Assembly: GCF_021134715.1 (NCBI RefSeq)
Contig: NC_060027.1
Coordinates: 3,844,001-3,908,000 of the forward strand
Origin: Daphnia pulex
Lineage: Eukaryota; Arthropoda; Branchiopoda; Diplostraca; Daphniidae
DNA: 64,000 nucleotides
Reading direction: 5' to 3'
Position numbers and translations under genes: made by a program. Below, in pieces: positions 11,559-21,517 of the stretch (the stretch's first letter is position 1; every line of letters starts with the position of its first letter). The notes beneath the pieces are model-generated. The model saw only the letters and a program-made list of their open reading frames with translations. It was not told the DNA's origin and searched no databases.

Positions 11559-13081
11559 AATTGTTTAAAATTTCTTTTTGAATCCATCTTAATGAGCTTT
11601 TTATTCTTCCGATAGATCTCGAAACACACAGGCGATGAAACACAATAGATGTCCAATGTGGTTCAAGATTTCCATCATGGCCTAAGAATAATTTGCCGGC
11701 TTTAATCTACCTTTTGAACCATTCAAGATGAAGAAGAATGTCTCGTTTTTCTGTAAATTTCACTTCTAATCGTTGAGGGAATATTCGCTTTGTAAATTCG
11801 AACCCTCTGTGCATGGCCAGCTGAGAAGAAATGGTGACCAAAGCCGGCAGCATTTGCAAAACGGGCAGGGAGGTCGCCACATGTTTTCTCCTATTGCGTA
11901 TTCGCAAGACAGTGGAAACTCCCAAATTGTCGCACCCCATCAAGATTTCACATTTCAAATAACATGGTGTTTTTAAAAGGTAATTGTATTTATTTTTAAA
12001 ATTTATTATACGGTATAGAGTCCCTTTAGAATTCACCCATCAACGGGGGTCGATTGCTGACGCTGACGTCAATACTGTCGCAAGTGTCGCATTCATTACG
12101 TCATAAACATGCAATTTTGTCGAATCGACTGGGTTTGTAGGATTTTCCGAAATGGTTTTTGTCGAATCGGCTGACATTTTATGATACCTAGTAGAGAATT
12201 TGCGTACTGTTTAACGAATTTATTCTGTTGTCTGGTTTATTCTCCCGTTTTTTTTTCTGTTGATGCCTGATTGGTGACTGGTGTACAAAGAGTATTTGTC
12301 TCTTAAGATAAGAATTGAAATTTTAAATTAAATTGAAAATTTTACATTGAAGTTCCAATTGGCTTAGTGTTTATAAAAAATTTTGAAATTCCCACTTGTG
12401 GAATTTTCAATAACGTTAATTTTGTGGTCGTGGGCGTGGTGACAGAATTTTAGCTTTCCCCATTCAAATTATTTCCTTAACTGATTCAACGTATTTTCCA
12501 GTTAGTAATTTTATGTAAAGTTGGGTTAAATATGTTTGATGTATATAAAATGAAGTACTTTTCCTTTAAAATTAATATTAATGTAGTTATCATAAATAAT
12601 TAAATGGTTTGTCATGGGGTTAATTAATATGAAAGTGCTAATAATCATATCCTTTTTATTCTTTCCAGGTTCCTGACTGCATCAAATTGTTATTTTTTAG
12701 TTGGAGTGGTGAAGAAGAAAGTGCCCCAACCCTTTTCTGTTGGAACAGTAGCTCTAATGTATCAAGACATCTTGGGTGAAAGTAGGTTCTTTTGGGAAAT
12801 TTTTTGGGAGTAGTTTGTTCTGAAATTCTGGGAAAAGTGGGAATGAAAAGTAGTTTTTTTTTCTGGAATTCATTGTGGTATTGAATTTCAGTGTTTCCCT
12901 GTGAGAGTCTGTCAAGTCTTATTAACAGGAATTCTGAGAAAATTTTGACTGTAGAAACCATTATTGGAAAGTGTCAATTTTTAAGTTAAGTGCTCATGTG
13001 TATAGTCTACAATATTTTATTTTCCTTTAATTACATTTCACCATGTTTCGTAGGTTTTTCCAAGGTTGGTTGGTGTCTGAG

Positions 13082-13386
13082 CTGTAGTCGAAGTTCGGAA
13101 TCTTGGCCAGAATCATAGATTACATGATATGGCCTTGAATGGAGAGATTACCTTCATTGTCTATCTTGAGCCACGAGAAGTTCAACCGGAGAATTATCCT
13201 TATTTGGTAAATGATTTTCGTTAAGACCATTACAGCAAGTGTATTCTGATGTTTCATTATACAAAACTAATTTTGGCAACAGGTAAAGTGGTTTGACGCC
13301 ACGAAAGAAAACGATATGGTCAAAGAACGTTTCATGAGTTTTCTTGCCGGGAATACGGAATATGACATGGAAATAAATCGAGTAAG
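13082..13386 (+). other. Two candidate coding exons of an unrecognised gene or remnant
   Basis: A frame open from about 13082 to 13206 ends at a TTG|GTAAAT donor. It continues after a CAACAG acceptor from 13283 to 13386, ending at AG|GTAATC. The joined frame reads in part GEITFIVYLEPREVQ, then VKWFDATKENDMVKERFM, then SFLAGNTEYDMEINRV. The phase is consistent and the composition looks coding, but there is no start codon context or 3' exon before the giant gene begins on the other strand at 13525. It could be a surviving piece of a gene disrupted by that locus. The family is not recognised. Confidence 0.4.
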
Positions 13387-13409
13387 GTAATCGAGTAGTT
13401 ACGAAAAAT

Positions 13410-13415
13410 TTTATT
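13410..13415 (-). terminator. Candidate polyadenylation signal of the coiled-coil gene
   Basis: TTTATT on the plus strand gives AATAAA on the minus strand, about 110 nt downstream of the stop codon at 13525. Confidence 0.45.
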
Positions 13416-13524
13416 CAAACATGCAAAGAATACTGTTAATGCTTAAACAATTGAAGAGGAAAGTAAGCAGACCTAAAACATTTTAAATTAGCCTCTTCCT
13501 GTTACGATTGTTTAGAAATGTGTT

Positions 13525-16500
13525 TTAATTTTGGTTGTTTGTGTTGTCGTCTGCTTTAGGATCATCATGGAAGAGACTGTCAGCTTTTTCTCGGAGATGC
13601 GAAGCCTTTTCTTCTATCAAAAACCCAGAGTGCTCCAGTAATTGGATCCAAGTCTTTGGAGGTACTCTAGTTAACACTCCATGTTTGACCAACCATTCCT
13701 CTAAAGTTTCATTAATTCCAACCGGATCTTCTTTATCTTCCGGTTTTAACAAATCAGATGGTGCTTCTTCTTTCGCATGTCTTACAGCTTGTTGTAATGT
13801 TTTCAGAGCTTCTGTCAGTGCTGCAGCTTGTTCAGTGGCAAGCGCTTCAGCTTGTTGTCGGGCAGTGGCTGCAGAATGTACCACTTCATTTTTCTCATCG
13901 GTCAATTTCAATAGCAGTTCTTTTTGATTGTGATACTCTTCCGTCAAAGTTTTGATATCTTCTTTGCACGAGACTAAAGCGGATTTTTCTTCATCGAAGT
14001 TGGATTTTAGCTGATCATATTGCGCTTTCTGGTTCATCAATTCGGTGTTTGCCTGTTCCAAAAGTCGATTCTTATCTTCCGTTTCCGTTTGAGCAGCTTT
14101 GACTGCATCCGCCAATGCAGTCTTTTCGAGTTCGATAGTGGATTTTTGATTATTGAAGTGCGCTTTTAAGCTCATCAACTGAGTTTGCGTTTCATCCAAA
14201 AGTTTGCTATTTTTTTCTTTTTCCGTTTTAGCGAGGTTAATCTCATCCACTAAAGCTGATTTTTCTTCATCGAAGTTGGATTTTAGCTGATCAATGTGCG
14301 CTTTCTGGTTCATCAATTCGGTGTTTGCCTGTTCCAAAAGTCGATTCTTGTCTTCCGTTTCCGTTTGAGCAGCTTTAACTGCATCCGTCAATGCAGATTT
14401 TTCGAGTTCGATAGTGGATTTTTGGTTATTGAAGTGAGCTTTTAAGCTCGTCAACTCGGTTTGCGTTGCATCCAAAAGTTTGCTATTTTTTTCTTTTTCC
14501 GTTTCAGCGAGGTTAGTCGCATCCACTAAAGCGGATTTTAGCTGATCATATTGCGCTTTCTGGTTCATCAATTCAGTTTTTGCCTGTTCCAAAAGTCGAT
14601 TCTTGTCTTCCGTTTCCGTTTGAGCAGCTTTAACTGCATCCGTCAATGCAGATTTTTCGAGTTCGATAGTGGATTTTTGATTATTGAAGTGCGCTTTTAA
14701 GCTCATCAACTGTGTTTGCGTTTCATCCAAAAGTTTGCTATTTTTTTCTTTTTCCGTTTTAGCGAGGTTAATCTCATCCACTAAAGCTGATTTTTCTTCA
14801 TCGAAGTTGGATTTTAGCTGATCATATTGCGCTTTCTGGTTCATCAATTCAGTTTTTGCCTGTTCCAAAAGTCGATTCTTGTCTTCCGTTTCCGTTTGAG
14901 CAGCTTTAACTGCATCCGTCAATGCAGATTTTTCGAGTTCGATAGTGGATTTTTGGTTATTGAAGTGAGCTTTTAAGCTCGTCAACTCGGTTTGCGTTGC
15001 ATCCAAAAGTTTGCTATTTTTTTCTTTTTCCGTTTCAGCGAGGTTAGTCGCATCCACTAAAGCGGATTTTAGCTGATCATATTGCGCTTTCTGGTTCATC
15101 AATTCAGTTTTTGCCTGTTCCAAAAGTCGATTCTTGTCTTCCGTTTCCGTTTGAGCAGCTTTAACTGCATCTGTCAATGCAGATTTTTCGAGTTCGATAG
15201 TGGATTTTTGATTATTGAAGTGCGCTTTTAAGCTCATCAACTGTGTTTGCGTTTCATCCAAAAGTTTGCTATTTTTTTCTTTTTCCGTTTTAGCGAGGTT
15301 AATCTCATCCACTAAAGCTGATTTTTCTTCATCGAAGTTGGATTTTAGCTGATCATATTGCGCTTTCTGGTTCATCAATTCAGTTTTTGACTGTTCCAAA
15401 AGTCGATTCTTGTCTTCCGTTTCCGTTTGAGCAGCTTTAACTGCATCCGTCAATGCAGATTTTTCGAGTTCGATAGTGGATTTTTGGTTATTGAAGTGAG
15501 CTTTTAAGCTCGTCAACTCGGTTTGCGTTGCATCCAAAAGTTTGCTATTTTTTTCTTTTTCCGTTTCAGCGAGGTTAGTCGCATCCACTAAAGCGGATTT
15601 GAGCTGATCATATTGCGCTTTCTGGTTCATCAATTCGGTGTTTGCCTGTTCCAAAAGTCGATTCTTGTCTTCCGTTTCCGTTTGAGCAGCTTTAACTGCA
15701 TCCGTCAATGCAGTCTTTTCGAGTTCGATAGTGGATTTTTGATTATTGAAGTGCGCTTTTAAGCTCATCAACTTAGTTTGCGTTTCATCCAAAAGTTTGC
15801 TATTTTTTTCTTTTTCCGTTTTAGCGAGGTTAATCTCATCCACTAAAGCTGATTTTTCTTCATCGAAGTTGGATTTTAGCTGATCAATGTGCGCTTTCTG
15901 GTTCATCAATTCGGTGTTTGCCTGTTCCAAAAGTCGATTCTTGTCTTCCGTTTCCGTTTGAGCAGCTTTAACTGCATCCGTCAATGCAGATTTTTCGAGT
16001 TCGATAGTGGATTTTTGGTTATTGAAGTGAGCTTTTAAGCTCGTCAACTCGGTTTGCGTTGCATCCAAAAGTTTGCTATTTTTTTCTTTTTCCGTTTCAG
16101 CGAGGTTAGTCGCATCCACTAAAGCGGATTTGAGCTGATCATATTGCGCTTTCTGGTTCATCAATTCGGTGTTTGCCTGTTCCAAAAGTCGATTCTTGTC
16201 TTCCGTTTCCGTTTGAGCAGCTTTAACTGCATCCGTCAATGCAGTCTTTTCGAGTTCGATAGTGGATTTTTGATTATTGAAGTGCGCTTTTAAGCTCATC
16301 AACTTAGTTTGCGTTTCATCCAAAAGTTTGCTTTGTTTTTCTTTTTCCGTTTTAGCGAGGTTAATCTCATCCACTAAAGCTGATTTTTCTTCATCGAAGT
16401 TGGATTTTAGCTGATCAATGTGCGCTTTCTGGTTCATCAATTCGGTGTTTGCCTGTTCCAAAAGTCGATTCTTGTCTTCCGTTTCCGTTTGAGCAGCTTT

Positions 16501-19500
16501 AACTGCATCCGTCAATGCAGATTTTTCGAGTTCGATAGTGGATTTTTGATTATTGAAGTGCGCTTTTAAGCTCATCAACTGAGTTTGCGTTTCATCCAAA
16601 AGTTTGCTATTTTTTTCTTTTTCCGTTTTAGCGAGGTTAATCTCATCCACTAAAGCTGATTTTTCTTCATCGAAGTTGGATTTTAGCTGATCATATTGCG
16701 CTTTCTGGTTCATCAATTCAGTTTTTGCCTGTTCCAAAAGTCGATTCTTGTCTTCCGTTTCCGTTTGAGCAGCTTTAACTGCATCCGTCAATGCAGATTT
16801 TTCGAGTTCGATAGTGGATTTTTGATTATTGAAGTGCGCTTTTAAGCTCGTCAACTCGGTTTGCGTTTCATCCAAAAGTTTGCTTTGTTTTTCTTTTTCT
16901 TCATCGAAGTTGGATTTTAGCTGATCATATTGCGCTTTCTGGTTCATCAATTCGGTGTTTGCCTGTTCCAAAAGTCGATTCTTGTCTTCCGTTTCCGTTT
17001 GAGCAGCTTTAACTGCATCCGTCAATGCAGATTTTTCGAGTTCGATAGTGGATTTTTGATTATTGAAGTGCGCTTTTAAGCTCATCAACTCGGTTTGCGT
17101 TTCATCCAAAAGTTTGCTTTGTTTTTCTTTTTCTTCATCGAAGTTGGATTTTAGCTGATCATATTGCGCTTTCTGGTTCATCAATTCGGTGTTTGCCTGT
17201 TCCAAAAGTCGATTCTTGTCTTCCGTTTCCGTTTGAGCAGCTTTAACTGCATCCGTCAATGCAGATTTTTCGAGTTCGATAGTGGATTTTTGATTATTGA
17301 AGTGCGCTTTTAAGCTCATCAACTGAGTTTGCGTTTCATCCAAAAGTTTGCTATTTTTTTCTTTTTCCGTTTTAGCGAGGTTAATCTCATCCACTAAAGC
17401 TGATTTTTCTTCATCGAAGTTGGATTTTAGCTGATCATATTGCGCTTTCTGGTTCATCAATTCGGTGTTTGCCTGTTCCAAAAGTCGATTCTTGTCTTCC
17501 GTTTCCGTTTGAGCAGCTTTAACTGCATCCGTCAATGCAGATTTTTCGAGTTCGATAGTGGATTTTTGGTTATTGAAGTGAGCTTTTAAGCTCGTCAACT
17601 CGGTTTGCGTTGCATCCAAAAGTTTGCTATTTTTTTCTTTTTCCGTTTCAGCGAGGTTAGTCGCATCCACTAAAGCGGATTTGAGCTGATCATATTGCGC
17701 TTTCTGGTTCATCAATTCGGTGTTTGCCTGTTCCAAAAGTCGATTCTTGTCTTCCGTTTCCGTTTGAGCAGCTTTAACTGCATCCGTCAATGCAGTCTTT
17801 TCGAGTTCGATAGTGGATTTTTGATTATTGAAGTGCGCTTTTAAGCTCATCAACTTAGTTTGCGTTTCATCCAAAAGTTTGCTTTGTTTTTCTTTTTCCG
17901 TTTTAGCGAGGTTAATCTCATCCACTAAAGCTGATTTTTCTTCATCGAAGTTGGATTTTAGCTGATCAATGTGCGCTTTCTGGTTCATCAATTCGGTGTT
18001 TGCCTGTTCCAAAAGTCGATTCTTGTCTTCCGTTTCCGTTTGAGCAGCTTTAACTGCATCCGTCAATGCAGATTTTTCGAGTTCGATAGTGGATTTTTGA
18101 TTATTGAAGTGCGCTTTTAAGCTCATCAACTGAATTTGCGTTTCATCCAAAAGTTTGCTATTTTTTTCTTTTTCCGTTTTAGCGAGGTTAATCTCATCCA
18201 CTAAAGCTGATTTTTCTTCATCGAAGTTGGATTTTAGCTGATCATATTGCGCTTTCTGGTTCATCAATTCAGTTTTTGCCTGTTCCAAAAGTCGATTCTT
18301 GTCTTCCGTTTCCGTTTGAGCAGCTTTAACTGCATCCGTCAATGCAGATTTTTCGAGTTCGATAGTGGATTTTTGATTATTGAAGTGCGCTTTTAAGCTC
18401 GTCAACTCGGTTTGCGTTTCATCCAAAAGTTTGCTTTGTTTTTCTTTTTCTTCATCGAAGTTGGATTTTAGCTGATCATATTGCGCTTTCTGGTTCATCA
18501 ATTCGGTGTTTGCCTGTTCCAAAAGTCGATTCTTGTCTTCCGTTTCCGTTTGAGCAGCTTTAACTGCATCCGTCAATGCAGATTTTTCGAGTTCGATAGT
18601 GGATTTTTGATTATTGAAGTGCGCTTTTAAGCTCATCAACTCGGTTTGCGTTTCATCCAAAAGTTTGCTTTGTTTTTCTTTTTCTTCATCGAAGTTGGAT
18701 TTTAGCTGATCATTTTGCGCTTTCTGGTTCATCAATTCGGTGTTTGCCTGTTCCAAAAGTCGATTCTTGTCTTCCGTTTCCGTTTGAGCAGCTTTAACTG
18801 CATCCGTCAATGCAGATTTTTCGAGTTCGATAGTGGATTTTTGATTATTGAAGTGCGCTTTTAAGCTCATCAACTGAGTTTGCGTTTCATCCAAAAGTTT
18901 GCTATTTTTTTCTTTTTCCGTTTTAGCGAGGTTAATCTCATCCACTAAAGCTGATTTTTCTTCATCGAAGTTGGATTTTAGCTGATCATATTGCGCTTTC
19001 TGGTTCATCAATTCGGTGTTTGCCTGTTCCAAAAGTCGATTCTTGTCTTCCGTTTCCGTTTGAGCAGCTTTAACTGCATCCGTCAATGCAGATTTTTCGA
19101 GTTCGATAGTGGATTTTTGATTATTGAAGTGCGCTTTTAAGCTCGTCAACTCGGTTTGCGTTTCATCCAAAAGTTTGCTTTGTTTTTCTTTTTCTTCATC
19201 GAAGTTGGATTTTAGCTGATCATATTGCGCTTTCTGGTTCATCAATTCGGTGTTTGCCTGTTCCAAAAGTCGATTCTTGTCTTCCGTTTCCGTTTGAGCA
19301 GCTTTAACTGCATCCGTCAATGCAGATTTTTCGAGTTCGATAGTGGATTTTTGATTATTGAAGTGCGCTTTTAAGCTCATCAACTGAGTTTGCGTTTCAT
19401 CCAAAAGTTTGCTATTTTTTTCTTTTTCCGTTTTAGCGAGGTTAATCTCATCCACTAAAGCTGATTTTTCTTCATCGAAGATGGATTTTAGCTGATCATA

Positions 19501-21111
19501 TTGCGCTTTCTGGTTCATCAATTCGGTGTTTGCCTGTTCCAAAAGTCGATTCTTGTCTTCCGTTTCCGTTTGAGCAGCTTTAACTGCATCCGTCAATGCA
19601 GATTTTTCGAGTTCGATAGTGGATTTTTGATTATTGAAGTGCGCTTTTAAGCTCGTCAACTCGGTTTGCGTTTCATCCAAAAGTTTGCTTTGTTTTTCTT
19701 TTTCTTCATCGAAGTTGGATTTTAGCTGATCATATTGCCCTTTCTGGTTCATCAATTCGGTGTTTGCCTGTTCCAAAAGTCGATTCTTGTCTTCCGTTTC
19801 CGTTTGAGCAGCTTTAACTGCATCCGTCAATGCAGATTTTTCGAGTTCGATAGTGGATTTTTGATTATTGAAGTGCGCTTTTAAGCTCGTCAACTCGGTT
19901 TGCGTTTCATCCAAAAGTTTGCTTTGTTTTTCTTTTTCTTCATCGAAGTTGGATTTTAGCTGATCATATTGCGCTTTCTGGTTCATCAATTCGGTGTTTG
20001 CCTGTTCCAAAAGTCGATTCTTGTCTTCCGTTTCCGCTTGAGCAGCTTTAACTGCATCCGTCAATGCAGATTTTTCGAGTTCGATAGTGGATTTTTGATT
20101 ATTGAAGTGCGCTTTTAAGCTCGTCAACTCGGTTTGCGTTTCATCCAAAAGTTTGCTTTGTTTTTCTTTTTCTTCATCGAAGTTGGATTTTAGCTGATCA
20201 TATTGCGCTTTCTGGTTCATCAATTCGGTGTTTGCCTGTTCCAAAAGTCGATTCTTGTCTTCCGTTTCCGTTTGAGCAGCTTTAACTGCATCCGTCAATG
20301 CAGATTTTTCGAGTTCGATAGTGGATTTTTGATTATTGAAGTGCGCTTTTAAGCTCATCAACTGAGTTTGCGTTTCATCCAAAAGTTTGCTTTTTTTTTC
20401 TTTTTCCGTTTTAGCGAGGTTAATCTCATCCACTAAAGCTGATTTTTCTTCATCGAAGTTGGATTTTAGCTGATCAATGTGCGCTTTCTGGTTCATCAAT
20501 TCGGTGTTTGCCTGTTCCAAAAGTCGATTCTTGTCTTCCGTTTCCGTTTGAGCAGCTTTAACTGCATCCGCCAATGCAGTCTTTTCGAGTTCGATAGTGG
20601 ATATTTTATTATTGAATTGCGCTTTTAAGCTCGTCAACTCGGTTTTCGTTTTATCCAAAAGTTTGCTAGTTTTTTCTTTTTTCGATCTAGCGATGTTAAT
20701 CGCTTCCACTAAAGCGGATTTTTCTTCATCGAGGATTGATTTTTGTAGATCAAAGTTCGCTTTTAGTTCCGTCAGTTTTGTTTTAGTCTGCTCTAAAACT
20801 AAAAGTCTAATTTTTTCCTCGTCTGTTTTTGCGAGTTTATTCGCATCCACTAAATCGGATTTTTCTTTATCGAGGATTGATTTTTGTAGATCAAAGTTCG
20901 CTTTCAGTTCAGTCATTTCGTAGTTTGCCTGTTCCAAAAGTTGACTATTTTCCTCGTTTTTTGATTTAGCGTTTTCGATTTTGGTTTCTTTTGGTGTGAC
21001 ATGTTTGGTAGTTTTGTCTGATAAAAACACACTTTGTAATAAATCGATAATCAACGCCCATCCGTAAAGTAAGAATATTCCAACAGTGAACACAGCGAGT
21101 GAAGTAAACAT
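13525..21111 (-). CDS. Giant membrane-anchored repetitive coiled-coil protein, 2,528 residues, intronless
   Basis: One uninterrupted frame of 7.6 kb. Residues 3-27 (SLAVFTVGIFLLYGWALII and on) form a single hydrophobic helix, likely a signal anchor. Residues 40-163 hold diverged repeats. Residues 164-2380 are 25 full units plus one partial unit of a repeat containing IELEKSALTDAVKAAQ and NRLLEQANTELMNQK. The tail (2381-2528) is unique. It has an Ala/Gln-rich helix and then a small domain (NETLEEWLVKHGVL, WIQLLEHSGFLIEEK). Leu/Ile/Ala/Val spacing with abundant Lys/Glu/Gln predicts a long coiled coil. Copies are nearly identical at the DNA level, so expansion is recent. Lack of introns contrasts with the neighbouring genes. 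I do not recognise a family. Myosin-tail or tropomyosin-like motor domains are absent. A TATA box lies 73 bp upstream. Copy number could be wrong if the assembly collapsed repeats. Confidence 0.85.
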   Translation of the reverse strand: MFTSLAVFTVGIFLLYGWALIIDLLQSVFLSDKTTKHVTPKETKIENAKSKNEENSQLLEQANYEMTELKANFDLQKSILDKEKSDLVDANKLAKTDEEKIRLLVLEQTKTKLTELKANFDLQKSILDEEKSALVEAINIARSKKEKTSKLLDKTKTELTSLKAQFNNKISTIELEKTALADAVKAAQTETEDKNRLLEQANTELMNQKAHIDQLKSNFDEEKSALVDEINLAKTEKEKKSKLLDETQTQLMSLKAHFNNQKSTIELEKSALTDAVKAAQTETEDKNRLLEQANTELMNQKAQYDQLKSNFDEEKEKQSKLLDETQTELTSLKAHFNNQKSTIELEKSALTDAVKAAQAETEDKNRLLEQANTELMNQKAQYDQLKSNFDEEKEKQSKLLDETQTELTSLKAHFNNQKSTIELEKSALTDAVKAAQTETEDKNRLLEQANTELMNQKGQYDQLKSNFDEEKEKQSKLLDETQTELTSLKAHFNNQKSTIELEKSALTDAVKAAQTETEDKNRLLEQANTELMNQKAQYDQLKSIFDEEKSALVDEINLAKTEKEKNSKLLDETQTQLMSLKAHFNNQKSTIELEKSALTDAVKAAQTETEDKNRLLEQANTELMNQKAQYDQLKSNFDEEKEKQSKLLDETQTELTSLKAHFNNQKSTIELEKSALTDAVKAAQTETEDKNRLLEQANTELMNQKAQYDQLKSNFDEEKSALVDEINLAKTEKEKNSKLLDETQTQLMSLKAHFNNQKSTIELEKSALTDAVKAAQTETEDKNRLLEQANTELMNQKAQNDQLKSNFDEEKEKQSKLLDETQTELMSLKAHFNNQKSTIELEKSALTDAVKAAQTETEDKNRLLEQANTELMNQKAQYDQLKSNFDEEKEKQSKLLDETQTELTSLKAHFNNQKSTIELEKSALTDAVKAAQTETEDKNRLLEQAKTELMNQKAQYDQLKSNFDEEKSALVDEINLAKTEKEKNSKLLDETQIQLMSLKAHFNNQKSTIELEKSALTDAVKAAQTETEDKNRLLEQANTELMNQKAHIDQLKSNFDEEKSALVDEINLAKTEKEKQSKLLDETQTKLMSLKAHFNNQKSTIELEKTALTDAVKAAQTETEDKNRLLEQANTELMNQKAQYDQLKSALVDATNLAETEKEKNSKLLDATQTELTSLKAHFNNQKSTIELEKSALTDAVKAAQTETEDKNRLLEQANTELMNQKAQYDQLKSNFDEEKSALVDEINLAKTEKEKNSKLLDETQTQLMSLKAHFNNQKSTIELEKSALTDAVKAAQTETEDKNRLLEQANTELMNQKAQYDQLKSNFDEEKEKQSKLLDETQTELMSLKAHFNNQKSTIELEKSALTDAVKAAQTETEDKNRLLEQANTELMNQKAQYDQLKSNFDEEKEKQSKLLDETQTELTSLKAHFNNQKSTIELEKSALTDAVKAAQTETEDKNRLLEQAKTELMNQKAQYDQLKSNFDEEKSALVDEINLAKTEKEKNSKLLDETQTQLMSLKAHFNNQKSTIELEKSALTDAVKAAQTETEDKNRLLEQANTELMNQKAHIDQLKSNFDEEKSALVDEINLAKTEKEKQSKLLDETQTKLMSLKAHFNNQKSTIELEKTALTDAVKAAQTETEDKNRLLEQANTELMNQKAQYDQLKSALVDATNLAETEKEKNSKLLDATQTELTSLKAHFNNQKSTIELEKSALTDAVKAAQTETEDKNRLLEQANTELMNQKAHIDQLKSNFDEEKSALVDEINLAKTEKEKNSKLLDETQTKLMSLKAHFNNQKSTIELEKTALTDAVKAAQTETEDKNRLLEQANTELMNQKAQYDQLKSALVDATNLAETEKEKNSKLLDATQTELTSLKAHFNNQKSTIELEKSALTDAVKAAQTETEDKNRLLEQSKTELMNQKAQYDQLKSNFDEEKSALVDEINLAKTEKEKNSKLLDETQTQLMSLKAHFNNQKSTIELEKSALTDAVKAAQTETEDKNRLLEQAKTELMNQKAQYDQLKSALVDATNLAETEKEKNSKLLDATQTELTSLKAHFNNQKSTIELEKSALTDAVKAAQTETEDKNRLLEQAKTELMNQKAQYDQLKSNFDEEKSALVDEINLAKTEKEKNSKLLDETQTQLMSLKAHFNNQKSTIELEKSALTDAVKAAQTETEDKNRLLEQAKTELMNQKAQYDQLKSALVDATNLAETEKEKNSKLLDATQTELTSLKAHFNNQKSTIELEKSALTDAVKAAQTETEDKNRLLEQANTELMNQKAHIDQLKSNFDEEKSALVDEINLAKTEKEKNSKLLDETQTQLMSLKAHFNNQKSTIELEKTALADAVKAAQTETEDKNRLLEQANTELMNQKAQYDQLKSNFDEEKSALVSCKEDIKTLTEEYHNQKELLLKLTDEKNEVVHSAATARQQAEALATEQAAALTEALKTLQQAVRHAKEEAPSDLLKPEDKEDPVGINETLEEWLVKHGVLTRVPPKTWIQLLEHSGFLIEEKASHLREKADSLFHDDPKADDNTNNQN
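13972..20622 (-). repeat. Coding tandem array: 25 full units of 276/255/234 bp with higher-order structure
   Basis: Reading the protein N to C, I count 12 units of 92 residues (A), 8 of 78 (B) and 5 of 85 (C). B lacks a 14-residue segment (SALVDEINLAKTEK) and C lacks seven residues around NFDEEKS. The order is A B B B A B A B B A A C A B B A A C A C A C A C A. The six-unit block A-B-B-A-A-C (517 residues, 1,551 bp) is present twice head to tail, at about 17584-19134 and 16033-17583. An A-C dimer (531 bp) is iterated toward the C-terminus (about 14440-16563). Spot checks of DNA offsets (276, 255, 531 and 1,551 bp) confirm the periods. Confidence 0.92.
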
Positions 21112-21183
21112 TTTTGTTGCTGAAGTTTTGGGTTTTAGTTGATTTGTTCAACAGTAGTACCTTATGCGGTGTTTTCGTGGGTT

Positions 21184-21190
21184 CTTTATA
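21184..21190 (-). promoter_or_regulatory. TATA box of the coiled-coil gene
   Basis: The minus strand reads TATAAAG here, 73 bp upstream of the ATG at 21111. Transcription would start near 21155, giving a 5' UTR of about 45 nt with no intron. Confidence 0.55.
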
Positions 21191-21483
21191 GATTCTGCTC
21201 TGTCATCTTTGATTAGCATGTATGCCGTTTACCGCGTTTTTGCGTATATTTATATTTATAGATTTCCAATTTCGAAATTATTTGCATATTTCAATGCAGA
21301 AAAATTTTTCACTTATATTTCAAACAAGAAATTCACAAAATTACTTAAATTTCTGTTGTCTATTTCCGATTTCTGCGAATTTAATGTCCATTTGCTTCCG
21401 GTGTAATTCCAGCACAAAAAAATAGTTGTGAATTTTGACACTAGATGGCTGTAAAATTGTTCCGTCCAGTCTTCTGTCATGAA

Positions 21484-21517
21484 GTACAGACAGGTACAGA
21501 CAGGTACAGACAGACAG
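21484..21517 (+). repeat. Short tandem repeat, 10-bp unit GTACAGACAG
   Basis: About 3.4 copies of GTACAGACAG run in series, followed by further ACAG and TCTG pieces. Confidence 0.85.

Larger units (their letters stand above)
10371..13081. other. Intergenic region with small duplications
   Basis: No gene could be supported. The stretch holds a dispersed direct repeat (10721-11002) and a 135-bp tandem duplication (11289-11558). A short two-strand-open segment near 11770-11980 has no splice sites or family similarity that would choose a strand. Confidence 0.5.

Noticed and set aside
11707-12036. 109-residue minus-strand frame
   Set aside because: No family similarity, no splice sites that extend it, and the opposite strand is equally open.
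13972-20622. Regularly spaced repeats suggestive of a CRISPR-like or satellite array
   Set aside because: The units are much longer than CRISPR repeats, lie inside one open frame and encode a coherent coiled coil, in a eukaryotic genome.
20597-20923. Open frame on the plus strand opposite the coiled-coil gene
   Set aside because: It is a shadow of the repeat; Ser/Phe-rich composition arises from antisense Lys/Glu codons.
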